A DNA stretch of 6,188 nucleotides from an uncultured bacterium (GTDB taxonomy: Bacteria; Pseudomonadota; Alphaproteobacteria; SP197). The position numbers and the translations under genes were made by a program. The notes beneath the pieces were generated by a model. The model searched no databases. It was not told the origin of the DNA and saw only the letters and a program-made list of their open reading frames with translations. Below, in pieces: positions 3,291-6,188 of the stretch (positions are counted from its first letter, which is position 1; the number at the start of each line of letters is the position of its first letter). The DNA lies in assembly GCA_938014945.1 (NCBI GenBank), contig CALLQH010000326.1:1-6188 (forward strand). Direction: 5' to 3'.

Positions 3291-6188
3291 TTATTGCCCG
3301 AGCCGCTCCAGCAGCGCCGGGACGTGCACCTGGTCGGCCTTGTAGTTGCCGGTCAGCGCGTGCATCACGATGTTGATGCCGGTGCGCAGCGCCATCTCGC
3401 GCTGGCTTTCGCCGCCCGGCACCACGGGGTAGAGCGGCCGGCCCGTGCGGTCGAGCGCCCAGGCCGATGCGAAGTCGTTGGACGTGATCATGATCGAGGT
3501 GACGCCGTCGGCGCGCCGTGCCCGGCGGCTTTCGCCCTCGCTCTCGGACACGGCCTCCACCCAAAGCTGCCCGCCTTCCCAGCGGCCGGGGAACGAGCGC
3601 AGGAGGTAGAACGACTTGGTCAGAACGTGGTCCTCGGGGACCGGCTCCAGGCGCGGCACGTCGAGGGCGCCGAGGACGCGTCTCAGCGCCGCGCCGTTGC
3701 GGCCCTCGAGGCTCGAGCCCGTGGGAATGCCGGAGCCGTAGTCGCGGGTGTCGAAGATGATCATGCCGCCCTGCTTCATGTAGGCGTCGATCTTGGCCAG
3801 CGTCGGCTGCGGCAGGGGCTTGGCGCTGTCGAGCACCGGCCAGTAGAGCACCGGATAGAAGGCGATCTCGTCGTTGACGATGTCGACGCCGATCGGCTCG
3901 CCCGGCTCGACGGCCGTGCGCACGGCCAGCACGCGCGAGAGCCCTTCGAGGCCGGACTTGCTGGTGGCGTCGGCGCCGGCATCGCCGGTCAGCACGTAGC
4001 CGAGGGTGACGTTGCCGGTGGCCTGCTGGGCGATCTGGCCGCCCGGCACCTCGGAGAAGTCGGTCGCACGAGTCTGCGCCTCCGCACCCCCGGGCGCGAG
4101 CGCCGCAACCGACAGGAACGCTGCCGCGACCAGCGCGCCGGCGGCGGTGGCGCGGGTCCGGCGCAACGCGGCGAGGGCGCCGAAGACGCCGAGCAGCGCC
4201 AGCACGGCCACGATGTCGGCGAAGATCAGCCCGAGCGACGTGGTCAGCAGTGCGGGAGCGAGCGGTGTCGAAGGCTGGGTCTCGTAGAGCATGCGCTGGG
4301 CTCCCGTGAGGCGGGGAAGCGGCGCCAGGACGCTCTTCTGGTCGAGGACGTTCAGCGCGCGCGGACTCCCCTGCGCCCCATAGTAACCCGGCGGATGCAC
4401 AAGGCTAGCCTCGACGGAGGAAATGTTGGTGGCCGGAATGGCTTCCGCCGTGGGCGGCGGCGGACGCAGGATGCCGAAGCCGTCGAGCGTCTGGACCGGC
4501 GCGAAGGCGTCGCCCGACGCGGCCGGGGCATCGGTCTCGCTTGCCGCCGGATCGGCGACCGTTCCGGCCGCCTCGCCGGTTGCGGCCTGCGGCGAGAGGC
4601 TGCCGAGAGCCGTGACCCGGCGCAGCATCTCGACGAAGAGGCCCGACATCGGCAGGTTGGACCAGTCCGAGTTGGCGGTGACGTGGAAGAGCACGATCTG
4701 GCCCGTGCCCCGCGTTGCGGCGGTGACGAGCGGCGTGCCGTCGGCGAGGCGCGCCCACACCTTCACCTGCGGCGTCAGCAGGGCCGGGTCGGCGAGCACC
4801 TGTCGGCTCACCGTCACGTCCTTCGGCACCGTGATGCCGCTGAACAGGCTGGTGTCGTCGAAAGCGGCGAGCGGCTGCGGCGTCGACCAGGAGAGCGCGC
4901 CGCCGAGCGCGCGCCCGCCCATGCGCAGCGCGACGGGCAGGAGGTCGTCGCCGCCGCTCTCGAGCCGCGGGCCTGCGAAGCGCACGAGGATGCCGCCCTT
5001 CTCGACCCACGTCGCCACCTGCTCCTTCACCTCGCCCGACAGCGTGCCGATGTCGGCCAGCATCAGGACGCTCGCCTTCTGCTTCAGGACGGTGTCGACG
5101 CCCTCGGCGAGGTTGTGGCTCTTGGGGCGGACGATCTCGGCGTAGGGCTGGACGGCCTTCTCCAGGTAGTAGAGCGGCGCCAGCAGGGGCTGGGCCTGCT
5201 CCTGACTCTCGCCCGAGATCATGCCGACGCGCTGCCATTGCGAGCGCCCGTCGAGCAGGCTCACGGCGCCGGCCGAGTGCTCGGCGCCGATCTCGAGGCG
5301 CGTGACCTGGTTCCTGAGCTCCAGCGGCAGGTCGAATGCGACCTCCGTCCGCTTCGAGTCGCCCGGCAGCGCGAAGGTGGCCTCGCCGAGGCGCTGGCCG
5401 CGGGCGGAGAAGGCGTCGATGCGGCCGGCGCGCGGGGGGCCGCCCGTGCGCAGCACCGTCGCCACCAGCTTGCCGTCGGCGCCGACGCCGGCCGTGAGGC
5501 CCAGCGGCTCGCCGCCGCCCTGCTCTTCGACGAGCGCGAACGTGCCTTCGCCCGCGGCTTCCTCCAGGCCCGCAGCAAATGCGTCCGCGGCGCCGTCGTG
5601 GTCGATGCCGTCGGCGAGCCACAGCACGTTGGGGGCGGCGATGCTCGCCGACTTCAGCGCCGCCGAGAGCGTCGCGAGCGTGCCCTTACGGTCCGGCTTG
5701 TGCGGCTGCGGCGTGAGGGCGGCCAGCGTGGCGCGGGCGTCGCCCGGCGTCTGGAGGCCGAGGGTCCGGGACTTCGTCGCGGGCGCGGTCTCGGCGATCA
5801 TCACGGGCCGGTTCTGGCGCTGGGCCTCGGCCAGGATCTCCTCGGCGAGCGCCGTACGGCGTGCCCATCCGGCGGCGGCGGCCCAGCCGTTGTCGATCAC
5901 CAGCACGACGGGGCCGGTGCCGGTCATGGTGCGGTCGCGGGCCGGGTTCAGCACGGGCTCGGCGAGCGCGAGGATGACGAGGGCCGCCGCGGCAAGGCGC
6001 ATGAGCAGGAGCCACCAGGGGGTCTTGGCCGGCGTCTTCTCCTCGTTCTCGAGGCCGACGAGGATGCGGGTGGCCGGAAACTCCACCTGCTTCGGGCGCG
6101 GCGGCACCGTCTTCAGGAGCCAGTAGATCAGCGGCAGCGTGGCGAGGCCCGCCAGCAGCCAAGGATTGAGAAATGCCAGCGCGCCGAT
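3291..6188 (-). CDS. BatA-type aerotolerance N-terminal domain / DUF4159 fusion membrane protein, 5' end outside window
   Basis: The frame is open from the right edge to TAA at 3293-3291, 965 visible codons. The first visible residues, IGALAFLNPWLLAGLATLPL, continue IYWLLKTVPPRPKQ: this is the BatA N-terminal domain (PF07584), so only a few codons are missing and the GTG at 6107 is internal. Numbering from the first visible codon, membrane segments lie at about 6-25 and 58-76. A VWA-like domain (93-227) follows, with a degenerate metal site (DNGWA at 99-103, ADG at 192-194). Then come a GATase-like region (about 317-527), an Ala/Asp/Pro-rich linker (532-567), two more membrane segments (about 648-675 and 680-698) split by RRTR, and a DUF4159 domain (PF13709, about 726-947) with YMKQGGMIIFDTRDYGSG. 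Charge pattern puts the large domains in the periplasm. No cysteine is present. It is upstream of the VWA/GATase-like gene; MoxR and DUF58 genes are expected to the right. Function of the family is unproven. Confidence 0.88.
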   Translation of the reverse strand: MGALAFLNPWLLAGLATLPLIYWLLKTVPPRPKQVEFPATRILVGLENEEKTPAKTPWWLLLMRLAAAALVILALAEPVLNPARDRTMTGTGPVVLVIDNGWAAAAGWARRTALAEEILAEAQRQNRPVMIAETAPATKSRTLGLQTPGDARATLAALTPQPHKPDRKGTLATLSAALKSASIAAPNVLWLADGIDHDGAADAFAAGLEEAAGEGTFALVEEQGGGEPLGLTAGVGADGKLVATVLRTGGPPRAGRIDAFSARGQRLGEATFALPGDSKRTEVAFDLPLELRNQVTRLEIGAEHSAGAVSLLDGRSQWQRVGMISGESQEQAQPLLAPLYYLEKAVQPYAEIVRPKSHNLAEGVDTVLKQKASVLMLADIGTLSGEVKEQVATWVEKGGILVRFAGPRLESGGDDLLPVALRMGGRALGGALSWSTPQPLAAFDDTSLFSGITVPKDVTVSRQVLADPALLTPQVKVWARLADGTPLVTAATRGTGQIVLFHVTANSDWSNLPMSGLFVEMLRRVTALGSLSPQAATGEAAGTVADPAASETDAPAASGDAFAPVQTLDGFGILRPPPPTAEAIPATNISSVEASLVHPPGYYGAQGSPRALNVLDQKSVLAPLPRLTGAQRMLYETQPSTPLAPALLTTSLGLIFADIVAVLALLGVFGALAALRRTRATAAGALVAAAFLSVAALAPGGAEAQTRATDFSEVPGGQIAQQATGNVTLGYVLTGDAGADATSKSGLEGLSRVLAVRTAVEPGEPIGVDIVNDEIAFYPVLYWPVLDSAKPLPQPTLAKIDAYMKQGGMIIFDTRDYGSGIPTGSSLEGRNGAALRRVLGALDVPRLEPVPEDHVLTKSFYLLRSFPGRWEGGQLWVEAVSESEGESRRARRADGVTSIMITSNDFASAWALDRTGRPLYPVVPGGESQREMALRTGINIVMHALTGNYKADQVHVPALLERLGQ

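Noticed and set aside
1361..3376. A 671-codon open frame on the plus strand opposite the VWA/GATase-like gene
   Set aside because: Its translation is a compositionally skewed Ala/Arg/Gly/Val-rich chain with no recognisable domain. It lies antisense to a gene with clear motifs and a good ribosome-binding site. Long antisense frames are expected where third positions are nearly all G or C.
4405..5622. A 405-codon minus-strand frame inside the BatA/DUF4159 gene
   Set aside because: It is a shifted frame of the real gene on the same strand. The translation is mostly Arg, Ala, Gly and Pro with no domain signal.

Overview
The window is GC-rich DNA from an alphaproteobacterium, most likely of the order Hyphomicrobiales (Rhizobiales). 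This rests on the codon composition, on the pairing of a BatA/DUF4159 fusion protein with a VWA/GATase-like membrane protein, and on C/G-rich interspersed palindromes of the kind common in these genomes. No genus can be named from the sequence.

Left part (1-700): two divergent genes at the edge. A CinA-family amidohydrolase-type gene starts at 147 on the minus strand and leaves the window at base 1, so only 49 codons are present. Facing away from it is a short DUF421/YetF-type inner-membrane protein (212-700, plus strand). A 64-bp gap separates the two start codons.

Middle (701-1042): a 342-bp gene-free space between convergent genes. It holds a nested 130-bp inverted repeat (716-845), a weak terminator-like hairpin (866-888), and two facing copies (895-940 and 957-992) of a C/G-rich palindromic unit. 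A third copy of that unit lies at 3186-3226.

Right part (1043-6188): two large minus-strand genes in the same direction, probably one operon read from right to left. The upstream gene (3291 to beyond 6188) encodes an aerotolerance-regulator-type (BatA N-terminal) protein fused to a C-terminal DUF4159 domain. Its start lies outside the window. The downstream gene (1043-3163) encodes a 706-residue membrane-anchored protein with a VWA-like domain bearing a complete DxSxS motif, followed by a glutamine-amidotransferase-like region. In related bacteria such pairs usually sit behind a MoxR AAA+ ATPase and a DUF58 protein, which would be to the right of this window. By inference the two proteins are the envelope-facing partners of a MoxR-type chaperone-like system whose function is poorly known. 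Neither contains a single cysteine, so their amidotransferase-like folds cannot use the normal Cys nucleophile and are probably structural or binding modules.

No tRNA, rRNA, CRISPR array, transposase or phage gene was seen.
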